Assembly: GCA_928724745.1 (NCBI GenBank)
Contig: CAKMXJ010000015.1
Span: 558,001 to 622,000, forward strand
Direction: 5' to 3'
Length of the DNA: 64,000 nt
From: Anthracocystis setariae
Lineage: Eukaryota; Basidiomycota; Ustilaginomycetes; Ustilaginales; Ustilaginaceae
In this document: positions 1-9,258 of the stretch, piece by piece
How positions within the stretch are numbered: position 1 is the stretch's first letter
Layout: every line of letters begins with the position of its first letter
Translations under genes and position numbers: made by a program
The notes under the pieces: model-generated
Seen by the model: the letters and a program-made list of their open reading frames with translations, nothing else
The model's database searches: none
Told to the model about the DNA's origin: nothing

Positions 1-254
1 TCCTCGTTCGCACAGACATGAAGAAAGTAACGTGCTGCTGGGGATGAAATCGCTTCATGCCGGGTGTTGTCCTAGATGGTGGTCAAAAAGTAGAATCTGC
101 AGAGGAATTCGCATTGAAATGTGGGCACTTTCACACACGTTGTAATGATACCGTCGAACGCCAAAGTCGGCTAGGTGAACAAGAACTGACAGCCGGCAAG
201 CAAGCCAGAGGGTCCCTTGAGCGATTTTTTGACAACCGTTGACGGTCAAGGAAT

Positions 255-985
255 TTATCCCGAGGAGGGGCCAGCATCACCCTGTCGACCAAGGCTGAGA
301 GTTTGACCCCATTGCTGCCTCTCTCTCAGAGGTTGCAGCTTTTGAGCGGCGAATGCATCGACCAGTCGCTTAACAGTCTGACTCTTTGGACCCCAAGTAT
401 GTCCGTTGAATGCGTAAGCATCGACTTTTCCGTCCCTGATCATGTTCAAGAACCTATAAAACCAAAACGTTTGGGGGCTCTGTCAGTTCCATATTTCCGA
501 TGCAAGTCTGTTGTTGTCTGTTTCAGGCCCCAGACTTACCTCTTCTTGCCAAGCTGATTAGCCCAGCTGTGTGTGTAGGTAAAAGGAGTAACGCATCAAT
601 ATATTGCTCTCGTCTTGCTTTGGACCCTCGACTTGGCTTTGCACTTACGCTTCACCACGGCCAAATTCCCTACGGTGTAGTTTCGCAATCAAGACAGATA
701 GAGTGAGCTTTCCCTTGATCTTGAATAGGGCTGAGGAGAAGCTATTGGTGCTTACCCATAGGACTGCTCTACAATGGCCTCGCCGCGAGTCTTGAGGAAG
801 TTATGCCAGTCTTCTTGAAGTACTGACAAATGGTCGGGAAGGATCACGTGGAAGCCCCTCAGGTTCACCTCGCGGAGAGCCTGGATTTGAGACTCTAGCT
901 CGGCTAGGCTAGCAGTCGGAGCAGCACTGACCATGCCTGCAATAGCAAGAGCAACAGCAACGAAGAGGACACGGAAGATCTTCAT
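255..985 (-). CDS. Small secreted protein, effector-like, four predicted exons
   Basis: Function is unknown. The 158-residue product begins with a clear signal peptide (MKIFRVLFVAVALAIAG, cleavage probably after VSA near residue 21) and has no membrane segment afterwards, so it should be secreted. Predicted exons on the minus strand are 756-985, 649-669, 540-566 and 255-453. Each junction has GTAAG at the donor and AG at the acceptor, and the joined length of 477 nt is an exact number of codons. Exons 2 and 3 are only 21 and 27 nt. The ATG at 985 is chosen because the signal peptide starts there; an in-frame codon at 1042 would only add a polar leader. The C-terminal exon carries a tryptophan motif (NGHTWGPKS). 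There are no cysteines in the mature part. Small secreted orphans of this kind in smuts are often plant-interaction effectors, which is inference here. I am fairly sure of exons 1 and 4, less of the microexons. Confidence 0.65.
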
Positions 986-2851
986 GGTCGGGTAATCGAG
1001 TCGAGTCGAGTGATGATGATCAAAGCTGTTGAGCGATATCAACGTCGTTCTTAAGTACGTTTCAGATTCTTCTTCTCGTCAGCGCCCGACACAGCTCGTT
1101 TGATGCCTTGCTCGAGTTTCGCTGCCCCTATCCTATCGCTCTTCTCCCACGGAGACAGGAAGCTGTCTAACTTTGATGGACAAGTCGTAGTGCCGAGCTG
1201 GTGAATGGACCCTTCCAGCCAATCAAGCAACAGACTGATCTGCGAACGTGTACAAACACAAGACCAATTGAACGGTCATTGTTCGTTGTGAGCATCGCAA
1301 GATCAAACCCTCCAGGCTCCCACTATATAGTGTGATATCTTGCTTCGCCAAGAGCGCCGTTGACAGGGAAGAGACAACAGGCAACAATTCGAAATAAGTT
1401 GCGACGAAGGATTGAACAACTCTGGTTGTGATGTGTTCCTGCCAATTACCCACTTGTACGCCGACCCTCCGGTTTGGCATCCCTCAGGTGACCAGGGATC
1501 AATGATGCTGCTTCAGCTGGCTCCGTTAGCCTTGAAAGCTCTCAGAGGCTCTCAACCCATTGTTAGAAAGCCGGGAGAAGCTTTGAATTCGCCGCAAGGC
1601 AAGCTGGACGTGGGAAAATGGCAAAGGACGTACAGATTGGGAAGGCCCAGTTTTCGACATGCTATCACTCGCCCTGGAAGGAGGGAGGCATGTCGATGCT
1701 GTTGATTTGAAGTGGGATTGCCAAGCCAAAGACGTACTCGCCGGTTGAACAATGAACGCCTCATAGCTTTTGGTGGTAGATACACTATATTGTTGCACTC
1801 CCACTTTGATACACGATCTCATACACGGTCGTATCGTTTTTCTTTTTTTTCTTTTATCCTCCCACCACCATCGTAGACTATGCCTATAGCGATCAACCTG
1901 CTTCCTGGACTTCTCTGACCGAGCTTGTCCCGACACCTCTGATCGTTGGAGAAACCGATGAGTCCTCCATTGAACATAGAACCTCGGTCAATCAAGCTCA
2001 AGTACTCTCGGCGGAAGTCCATCGTCGAAATTGTGCAAGGTGGGATCTGAGGCTAACACTGAATGCTTTGAGTCCCAGAGATTGAAAACTCGTATCTGCT
2101 TTTGTTGAGACTGTCGTCCGAGAGATTCATAGTGACATCGTCAGCCTCGAGTAGCACTGAAAGAGAGAAAGGTCCAGAAGTCAGAAAGACCATTTTTTCT
2201 AGATTGCTCTACGGGAAACAACATACTACGAAGAAGCCCAGTTCCTCAAAGAGTCAAATAGTCAAGCTTCCTACGTAGCCTTGACATCCTTTCAACACTT
2301 AAGTTCTTTCACCTTCCAGGTCATGTACTTGTTGTCAGGATTAGCGCTGGAAGCTGAAGGAAAGATTCGTGACAAACGCTGCAGCTGAAACCATCGATCC
2401 CATTGATACGGTACTGTAGGTTGACAGGCCGGTGGAACCTTGGCATGGCGCACGCTCCGGGATATCAGCGCTTCATGGTCAGCTCCACTGAATCTTACCA
2501 TATGAAGGAATAGGCCGAATTCGAGAAGCTCAAGATTGCTTTCATCGGATCCACCGGTAAAGATTGCCGAGAACCATATTGCCGGTCGGCCGTAGTGCAC
2601 GCTTTCTGCTCAGAACGATGAAATAAGGAAAGGCAAGACTCGTGGACGGTAAATTTGGCATGCGGATCCATCGACTGTCGCTATCAATTTTCTCGGACCG
2701 CAGATGAAGATGAAGAGAGCAAGAGTAGCATCGACCAGGAAAGGAAATCGCAGGTGACTGAAAGCATATAAGGACAGCTGAAGAAGTGTTTCCTTGCCCT
2801 CCACGCAACGTAGCTGTTTTCGACTCCAAGCAACTGTACGAGCCATCGATC
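986..2851. other. Divergent intergenic region between two secreted-protein genes
   Basis: This stretch separates the two divergently transcribed secreted-protein genes. It holds a perfect 12-bp palindrome containing a TATA core at 1321-1332 (CACTATATAGTG), an oligo-T run near 1841-1855 and a TATAAG box at 2767-2772. A 102-codon minus-strand open frame at 2292-2600 looks partly coding but has no convincing start (see findings). I see no other gene. Confidence 0.5.
2767..2772 (+). promoter_or_regulatory. Candidate TATA box of the 392-residue secreted protein
   Basis: The sequence TATAAG lies 80 bp upstream of the ATG at 2852, a sensible spacing for a fungal core promoter with a short 5' leader. 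This is a motif match only. Confidence 0.4.
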
Positions 2852-4196
2852 ATGCGTAAGCTTTTCCCATCGCTCTTCTGCCTACTTTTGTGGGTCTCGG
2901 TTTCGGTTGCTACGAGACCGGAAAATCCTCCTCGTGACGGTGATGATAGTGTCACACCGCCTTTCATGCATGGGGAAGATGCAGATGGAAGTTGGGGTGT
3001 TGGTCTTGGAGATCATGCTGCCCATGTGGAGGAAGGAGAGCTACGACAGCCTTCGCATCTCTCACATCCATTTACCAGCTTCGATCCACATACTTCTCGC
3101 CCTTGGGCCGTGTCAGGCCCTTCTTCTTCTTCCGATCTCAGGGACAACATGGAGATGATGAGTTTGATCGGAGCTAACGTTCCAGCGGAGACTCGAAATG
3201 GGGATGTGGGATCGAGCACACCTGATCTGCGCCCCGTTTGGGTGAGAGGTCGATCTCAATTTCGAAATCCAAGGGCCAGAGAGGCAGCGCGTGCTGTCAA
3301 CCAAGAATCCGGTAGAATGAGTGAATCTCGAGCTGAAGGTCAATACGACACTGGTTCTCAGCGGGGCAGTTCTGAAGTCGAAATGGTGCCAGAACCACGA
3401 GCGGCAGATGATCCTCTTTCCGAGATCTTCAATCAGCTTCGCTTACCACCGTCGAATACGCCAGCGGACAGCTTTCAAATTGGTAACCTTCGTTATGGAC
3501 ACATCGCCAACAGCCCTGTTCGCGTGCCAGAGAATGCGCCGGCTTTCCCGCGTGCCACTGTGCTGTACCCTGATCAGCAGGAGAGCGTGCTTCAACGGAA
3601 GAATGCGCTGCGTTTGGCAAGCAACCAGGAAATCCCGAGCAGGTTGCGTTTCGTATATGTCAAGGAGGCACATAGATTGTTCGAGGAAGAGGCGGATTCA
3701 ATTAGAGGGATGATTAGACGCAGCAGAGTGTTACCTCTGCACACGTCGGAAGATTTTAGACGATGGGTCTTGGCTCATGGACCGGATATTTTGTCGAGTC
3801 ATTCTAGGACGTAAGTACCCGTTTCCTCGCTGATGGATCGCATACTGGTCAGACTGCTGCTGACGAACCGACACTTTTGTACTTCAGTAATCTTAACAAC
3901 GCCGTGCCTCGGGAAGCTTCAGAAGTGGCATTAACTGCAGCCCAGCACCGGTAAGTCGCATGCGTCGCTTATACAGAGAGCAACGACCGAAACTGATGTA
4001 TACTTTCCTCGTTTGTTTTTTTTTTTTCCGGGATAAAAGCCTGGCGGCGATGCTCGAAGAAAGCCGTCGAACTGGGCAAACGTCGATTTCCCTGAGCAAC
4101 GATTTCGACCGGTTTGCAGCCAACATACTGGTCACTTACTGGCTCACTCGAGAACACATCCTGCTCTCTTCCGTGATCAACCACGGGCACATTTAA
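2852..4196 (+). CDS. Secreted protein of unknown function, three predicted exons
   Basis: The predicted product has 392 residues and starts with a signal peptide (MRKLFPSLFCLLLWVSVSVA), so it enters the secretory pathway. No later membrane segment or known domain is visible. Exons are 2852-3810, 3888-3950 and 4040-4196; donors are GTAAGT at both introns and the acceptors are TTCAG and AAAAG, the latter after a long T tract. The joined 1179 nt stay open to the TAA at 4194-4196. An earlier in-frame ATG at 2786 exists, but the signal peptide supports 2852. The middle of the protein (roughly residues 20-220) is rich in Ser, Pro, Arg and Asp and looks disordered; the C-terminal third looks helical. 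The neighbourhood of another small secreted protein suggests a small effector-type locus, which is inference. It ends only about 75 bp from the convergent dienelactone hydrolase gene. Confidence 0.7.
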
Positions 4197-4269
4197 ACGT
4201 TGCTCATCGAAAACCATAAATTGCAAAAAAAACACACGATACCGAATCTGACAAAAGGGAGGGGCGAGA

Positions 4270-5091
4270 TTAGAGGTGGGTCTTCCAAAAAGCGACACCT
4301 TGGTTGAAAGCACCTTCGAAGGCGTCCTTGACCTGTTTGTTGGCCAAATTGGGTCTTGCAGCAAAACCGTGCACTGTATTGGGGTAGATGATGAATTTAT
4401 GTGCGGGTTTGCTGCTGTTTTGGCTCCATTCCTTTTCGACCTGGCTTGCGTAGTCTGATGCGAAGATTGGATCTTGTTCGGCGCAATTGAAGAGGATAGG
4501 GTTCTTGATGGCTTCCATATCGGCTTTGGAGATCATCGAAGGATGGTTGGCGACCGAAACATCAATATGACCAGTAGCATTGAGAAGGATGACAAGTTTG
4601 CCGCCGTAACAATAGCCGACACCGCCGAGGCGCGTGTAGCCGTTGGACGCCTTGAGTTGTTGGATCCATGGTTTGAGCTTGGACATCTTGGACTGAGGGA
4701 GGTTCATAAGCATCATAGGGATTGCGGAAGCGAAAGCAAGGCCGGTTCTGAGCTTGGTGAACATGGATGCAGCGCGCGACTCCTCTGCTGTGGAGGGAGC
4801 GTTGGCGACGGCGGCCTCCGAGACTCCTCCGCCGTTGAAGACGTCAGGAACGTAGACGTTGAGGCCAGTTGCGTCGGCAAGATTGTCGGGAATGATCTTG
4901 TTATTTTCCAGCTTGAGACCGAAGGCATCGTAAAAGTAGATGATCGCCTTGGTGGCGTGGTCGGGACCAGGGGTTTTCGGGGTAGCTACATAGGTGTCAA
5001 GACCGTGGATGGTCTCCATCTTGCCCCTCGGCTCACCGGGGATTCGCGTACCCGAAACGCAATGCACGCAGAATCCTTGCGACGTCGACAT
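4270..5091 (-). CDS. Dienelactone hydrolase family protein (AIM2-like)
   Basis: The 273-residue protein belongs to the dienelactone hydrolase branch of the alpha/beta hydrolases. The catalytic triad can be read directly: nucleophile Cys161 in GYCYGG, Asp207 in AEQDP and His241 in NTVHGF. Family members hydrolyse lactone or ester bonds, and fungal AIM2-type proteins are cytosolic or mitochondrial with poorly known substrates. The start at 5091 (MSTSQGFC) is where family similarity begins. The same frame stays open for another 200 codons upstream to 5691, which is unusual (see findings), but that extension does not resemble the family. Length agrees with the usual 240-280 residues. It is divergent from the phosphodiesterase gene and convergent with the secreted-protein gene. 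Confidence 0.9.
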   Translation of the reverse strand: MSTSQGFCVHCVSGTRIPGEPRGKMETIHGLDTYVATPKTPGPDHATKAIIYFYDAFGLKLENNKIIPDNLADATGLNVYVPDVFNGGGVSEAAVANAPSTAEESRAASMFTKLRTGLAFASAIPMMLMNLPQSKMSKLKPWIQQLKASNGYTRLGGVGYCYGGKLVILLNATGHIDVSVANHPSMISKADMEAIKNPILFNCAEQDPIFASDYASQVEKEWSQNSSKPAHKFIIYPNTVHGFAARPNLANKQVKDAFEGAFNQGVAFWKTHL

Positions 5092-5828
5092 TGTGTTGGC
5101 TTCATATATATATGGACGAACGGGTATGATGGAGGCAGACAGCACAGATGGGGAAGAGAGCGGCCAGAGAGAGCAGAACGAGGGTGCCATGTTTGACAGC
5201 ATACGGTGAGCCATATGGACGGCGATCGTGAATACGTAATTTTCGGCATGCCAAGCACGGTTCAGCAGCTCGCAAAATCCGTGGAGCTCGTGTCTCTCAG
5301 CAGGCAAACTGCCACCTTTGTCCATGGCAACCTTTCCACCTTGGTGACTGTGTTGGATCAATTTGGAATCGGTCGATCTAACAGCCAATGAAGCTTCACT
5401 CAGCTGAAAGAAACTGCAACGCAAAAGATGTTGTTGATATGCCTTGTTGTAAAGATAACTTGTTGCCCAAATTGACCAAGCCAGCCTTTCATTTCTGAGG
5501 CACCATGGACATGTGTTGGCAAAGTTGAACAACATCAGCTTGTCAAGAGCACCTTTGGCGACTGCACAATAATAATTAAATAATAAGTAATGGTTGCAGA
5601 TCTGTTTGAGTGGAATTACAGTGTAGTAGTTGCTCGGCTTAGTTTCACATTTGCATGTTAGACCACACGTACAAAACCGACACGGCTGCAACAGACCGTC
5701 GCGCGCCGCTCTTCGTGCTTACACCACAACAATCCTTGGGACGTTAGCCAAGACAGCATCAAGATGCATACCTAGAACACGCCATCGGTCAGAATCGGTA
5801 CGGTATAGTGAAACACGAAGGCGACAGA
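5092..5828. other. Divergent intergenic region, DLH / phosphodiesterase
   Basis: This is the shared upstream region of the two divergent genes. A TATATATAT run at about 5105-5114 lies only about 15-25 bp before the hydrolase ATG. AT-rich sequence is found around 5570-5600. The minus strand is free of stops in the hydrolase frame up to 5691. No separate gene is recognised. Confidence 0.5.
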
Positions 5829-7433
5829 ATGGCTTGCGCTAGCGACGCACACCAGCAGACTCGTCGGCCAGAAGCCGAATTTACAACTACAATAAAGAAG
5901 CCAGCACGACAAGGTCGCCGGGTTGCGATTCCGGGTCAAGTTGCCCAAGAAGCAGAGCAAGTTGATGCCGACGAGGGTACATCGCTGATTGCAAGCGAGG
6001 ATGTTTCATCTCGCGGTTATTGGGTCAGAACCACTGTTCGGATGATCGCGATTGTGGTTCCCACGATTGTGTTCTGGCTGCTTCTCTACCGATACTTCCC
6101 CCTGTCTCGGTCCTCATCGTCCGACGACCATCTTGCGTCGTCACTAGATCCCGATGCACTGCTTAGCAATGGGACGCACAAGTTTCGTCGAACGGTCATC
6201 ATGATCTCGCTCGATGGTGCCAAGCCTGCTTACCTCGATTCCGGCCTTGCGCCCAACCTGCAATCACTCGGCACCAAGAAACACGCCAGACGAGCACACT
6301 ACATGAAGCCTATCTTCCCGACCCTAACGTTCCCCAACCATTGGGCCCTGCTCACCGGTCTCCACGCCTCATCGCACGGGATCGTCGCCAACGATTTCAC
6401 GCTCAGCTCCAACAGCGAGCAGTTTCGCTACACGGATCCAAGCCATTCGTGGAACAGCTCGTGGTGGTTGGGCGATCCAATCTGGTCGGTTGCCGAAAAC
6501 GCAGGCGTGAACAGTGCGGTGCTTATGTGGCCTGGTCCTCCTGTAACTCGGCACGGTGTGCATCCGAGGTACTTTCAACGGTATGAGAGTGCATGGACGC
6601 TCAACCAACGTTTGAACAAGATGCTCGAGTGGATCGATGTGGCAGAGGTGGAGGCCAGGGCGAGTTTGATCTGTGCCTACGTGCCGGATATCGACCAAGC
6701 TGCGCACAGGTTCGGACCCAACAGCATCCAGGCACGACGTGCGGTAAGAAGCGTCGACATCTTCATCGACGATCTGCGTCGCCAGTTGGTGGACCGGAGG
6801 AAATTGGGACACATTGTGGACCTCGTAGTGGTCAGCGATCACGGGATGACCAAGACGAGCAACGACAAGCTCATCTTTCTGGACACCGTGCTGGGGCGGG
6901 AGTTGTATGGTAAGATTGAGCATCGCGATGGATGGCCGTTAGCCGGGTTACGTTTCCGGGGCACCGAGGATGAGCAGCGAGAGTATGCGTGGGATGCGTA
7001 CGAGAAGCTGCTCGAAGCTGCAGGGGAAGGGTTCCAAGTGTATTGGCGAGAAGATCTTCCCGCTCGTTTTCGACTCTACTCGTCCGATGTCGAGGATAGG
7101 CTTGCGCCGTTGTGGATGATTCCCAAGCTGGGTTGGAGCATCACAACAAACCAAGAGTTGGCAACTTTCGGCGACCGAATCTACGCGCCCATCGGAAACC
7201 ATGGATACGATAACGAGGAGCGAGATATGCAAGCCATCTTTGTCGCTTCGGGACCGTCGTTCGCCAAGTTGAAATCGAACAAAAAAAAGGCTAAAACTTG
7301 GAACATGAAGGGATTCGCCAACGTCGAGGTGCACAATCTGGTATCGCGCATCCTGGGTGTGCCAGCTAGCAAGCGAGCCACCACCCACGGCGACGATTCG
7401 TTCTGGGACGCACATCTCAAACCCGGGTTGTAG
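5829..7433 (+). CDS. Type I nucleotide pyrophosphatase/phosphodiesterase (NPP family), membrane anchored
   Basis: The 534-residue protein is an ectonucleotide pyrophosphatase/phosphodiesterase. It has a cytosolic N-terminus of about 70 residues, one membrane segment at about 72-89 (MIAIVVPTIVFWLLLY) and a lumenal or extracellular catalytic domain. The signature FPTLTFPNHW carries the catalytic Thr at about residue 167. Further metal ligands are seen in MISLDGAKP, VSDHGM and GNHGYDN. Such enzymes cleave nucleotide phosphodiester and pyrophosphate bonds at the cell surface or in the vacuolar pathway; yeast NPP1 and NPP2 help phosphate scavenging. The first ATG in frame is 5829; the frame upstream has only a GTG. 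N-glycosylation sequons (for example NGT, NSS) fit secretion. The type II membrane topology is inferred from the single N-terminal hydrophobic segment. Confidence 0.92.
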   Translation: MACASDAHQQTRRPEAEFTTTIKKPARQGRRVAIPGQVAQEAEQVDADEGTSLIASEDVSSRGYWVRTTVRMIAIVVPTIVFWLLLYRYFPLSRSSSSDDHLASSLDPDALLSNGTHKFRRTVIMISLDGAKPAYLDSGLAPNLQSLGTKKHARRAHYMKPIFPTLTFPNHWALLTGLHASSHGIVANDFTLSSNSEQFRYTDPSHSWNSSWWLGDPIWSVAENAGVNSAVLMWPGPPVTRHGVHPRYFQRYESAWTLNQRLNKMLEWIDVAEVEARASLICAYVPDIDQAAHRFGPNSIQARRAVRSVDIFIDDLRRQLVDRRKLGHIVDLVVVSDHGMTKTSNDKLIFLDTVLGRELYGKIEHRDGWPLAGLRFRGTEDEQREYAWDAYEKLLEAAGEGFQVYWREDLPARFRLYSSDVEDRLAPLWMIPKLGWSITTNQELATFGDRIYAPIGNHGYDNEERDMQAIFVASGPSFAKLKSNKKKAKTWNMKGFANVEVHNLVSRILGVPASKRATTHGDDSFWDAHLKPGL

Positions 7434-7521
7434 ACCAAACATGCATGCATGCATGCATGCAATAGATCGGACATTACATTACACGCACAAGTGGTAGAGT
7501 AAGTGAAAGAGTAGTGGCGGG

Positions 7522-8892
7522 TTAGGCCTGAGTTTTGGCTTTCTTACTCGCCTCATCAGCGTTTTCGGGGTTGGTGGCATCTTGAGGGTCGAGCTTCTTT
7601 TTGCGTTTGACCATGCTGCTGAGGTTGTTGACTGGTGCGTCGGGAGCTGTACTCTTAGCTGCACCTGTGAAAGGGTTGAGGTCTGCGGCACCTTGTGCTT
7701 GCGCACCCAGGAAAGCGTCCTTGATCGCCTGTTGCAGTGCGTCCTTTGCCGACATGGCCGCGGCAGCGTTGGCATCCGAGGGAAGACCGAGAACGCCAGT
7801 CAAATCCGGCTGCCCGTTGAGTTGAGCCTGTCCGTCCTCAGACTCGTACTCGTCGAGCTTGGTGTCGATCTCCTTCTTCATCTCCTGCACGTCGTTCAAC
7901 TCCTTTTCAAGTGCAGCCTTGTCGGTAAGATCGGCCAGATCGTCCTTTTCCTTGACCTCGTTTGCGAAGGCGGTTTGGGTGTTAGCAGCTTCGGAGTTGA
8001 TGGTGTCGATACGAGCCTTGATGGCAGTGACACGAGCTGCGAGTACATCCGATGCTGCGTGCACGTGCGCCTTTGCACCTTTCCTTTGCTCGACGTCGGG
8101 GTGGAATTCCAATGCAAGACCCAAACGTAGATGCGCATCGGCAAGACGACGAGAATGCGCATTGAGCAAAGGGAGCAAAACATCGAGACTGGATTTGTAA
8201 TCGGCAGAAGCCTGTGTGAAGTTCTCGGATTCCAAACCTACATCGCCGAGATGGTTCATGACTTCGGCAAGTTCGGCTTGGATGCGTGTTTTGTCCCATT
8301 CTTGGCCTTCGAGAGTGGTGAGCGTGGGCGAGTCGGTAGAGAGAACGCGTTCGTAGATGACACGCGCGAGATCAAGAACCGAGAAAGCCACTTGGAGGTC
8401 GTCATCATCGTCGTCTGCAGCACCGGGAGCTTGCTCGTCTCCATCATCGTCATCGTCATCGTCTTCTGCATCGCCAGAGAAGCTGAATCTAGGATCGCTC
8501 TTGACAGCAGCCGACGCAGATGAACCGGATGCTTTGGACGATGAGCCGGAGGCAGCAGCAGCAGCAGCTGCTGCAGTGGGGGCAGGAAGAGGAGCCGAAC
8601 CTCCACCTCCTCCCAGTGCAGCCGAATTGAGAATAAAGTTCTCCAACAAGCTCTTGCCATACAAGTGAAAGACAGGTGCGAGCTCCGAGGCATCCTCAGC
8701 ATACTCGGATTGGAGTTGCTCGAGTGCTTGCGCCGCTTTGTCGCTCGAAGCAAGGTATTCCTTCAAAGCAAAGTGTCGCCTGGCTTGGTCGATGAGTTGA
8801 CGTGCCGAGGCAGGAGTGACAGCATCGGAAGTGTCGGGCTGGATGTTTTCGACGTCCGGTTTCGGATTGGAGGGCTGCTCGCTGAATGCCAT
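7522..8892 (-). CDS. NASP/Sim3/Hif1-type histone chaperone with SHNi-TPR domain
   Basis: The 456-residue protein has the layout of the NASP family, which binds H3-H4 and delivers them to chromatin or centromeres. A first TPR-like helix pair lies at about residues 27-90. A long acidic, Asp-rich insert of about 30 residues at about 140-170 follows, as is typical for this family. The SHNi-TPR segment comes next (EVMNHLGDVGLESENF through HLRLGLALEFHP), then a predicted coiled coil (about 290-350). The C-terminus is basic (VKRKKK and KKAKTQA), consistent with nuclear import. The ATG at 8892 is the only reasonable start. An Ala/Ser/Gly low-complexity tract sits near residue 100-130. Adjacent genes do not share its pathway. 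Confidence 0.88.
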   Translation of the reverse strand: MAFSEQPSNPKPDVENIQPDTSDAVTPASARQLIDQARRHFALKEYLASSDKAAQALEQLQSEYAEDASELAPVFHLYGKSLLENFILNSAALGGGGGSAPLPAPTAAAAAAAASGSSSKASGSSASAAVKSDPRFSFSGDAEDDDDDDDGDEQAPGAADDDDDDLQVAFSVLDLARVIYERVLSTDSPTLTTLEGQEWDKTRIQAELAEVMNHLGDVGLESENFTQASADYKSSLDVLLPLLNAHSRRLADAHLRLGLALEFHPDVEQRKGAKAHVHAASDVLAARVTAIKARIDTINSEAANTQTAFANEVKEKDDLADLTDKAALEKELNDVQEMKKEIDTKLDEYESEDGQAQLNGQPDLTGVLGLPSDANAAAAMSAKDALQQAIKDAFLGAQAQGAADLNPFTGAAKSTAPDAPVNNLSSMVKRKKKLDPQDATNPENADEASKKAKTQA

Positions 8893-9258
8893 TTTATCGT
8901 AAGTGTGTGGAAATGTAGCGAGGGGATGGTGGCAATCAATGGAGAAGGAGTAGCTGGATTAGCTTGACAAGTCCAAGTGTTGGTCTGTCTGTTGAGCTCA
9001 GTTCGCCTTCAACGCTCTTTCTCTCTTTACGCCAAATCGCATTTAACCGCTCAGCTGTGCGCAGCAATTCAATTTTTAGCACGCGTCGCGTCCCATTTGT
9101 CTGCAAATTCAGTTCTTCACACGGCGATACAGGTACGGTACTGTAACTGCATGATATACTGTATTCCATTTCCATTTCAATCAGTTATGTGAGGTGACAG
9201 ACGAAGCCGGCCACAGTGGCTGGCCTTAGCATCGTTTCTACTTGGACATGCTTTCGCT
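8893..9258. other. Upstream region of the histone-chaperone gene
   Basis: The promoter of the minus-strand chaperone and the 3' flank of the downstream minus-strand gene share these 366 bp. A GGTACGGTACTGTAACTG stretch near 9132-9149 is one of the TACTGTA-type short repeats seen elsewhere in the window. No gene is visible. Confidence 0.4.

Noticed and set aside
1526..1936. 136-codon minus-strand frame
   Set aside because: Low-complexity basic sequence from an oligo-T/A region, without signal peptide or similarity.
4474..5196. 240-codon plus-strand open frame
   Set aside because: It is the antisense of the dienelactone hydrolase gene, whose catalytic triad on the minus strand is clear.
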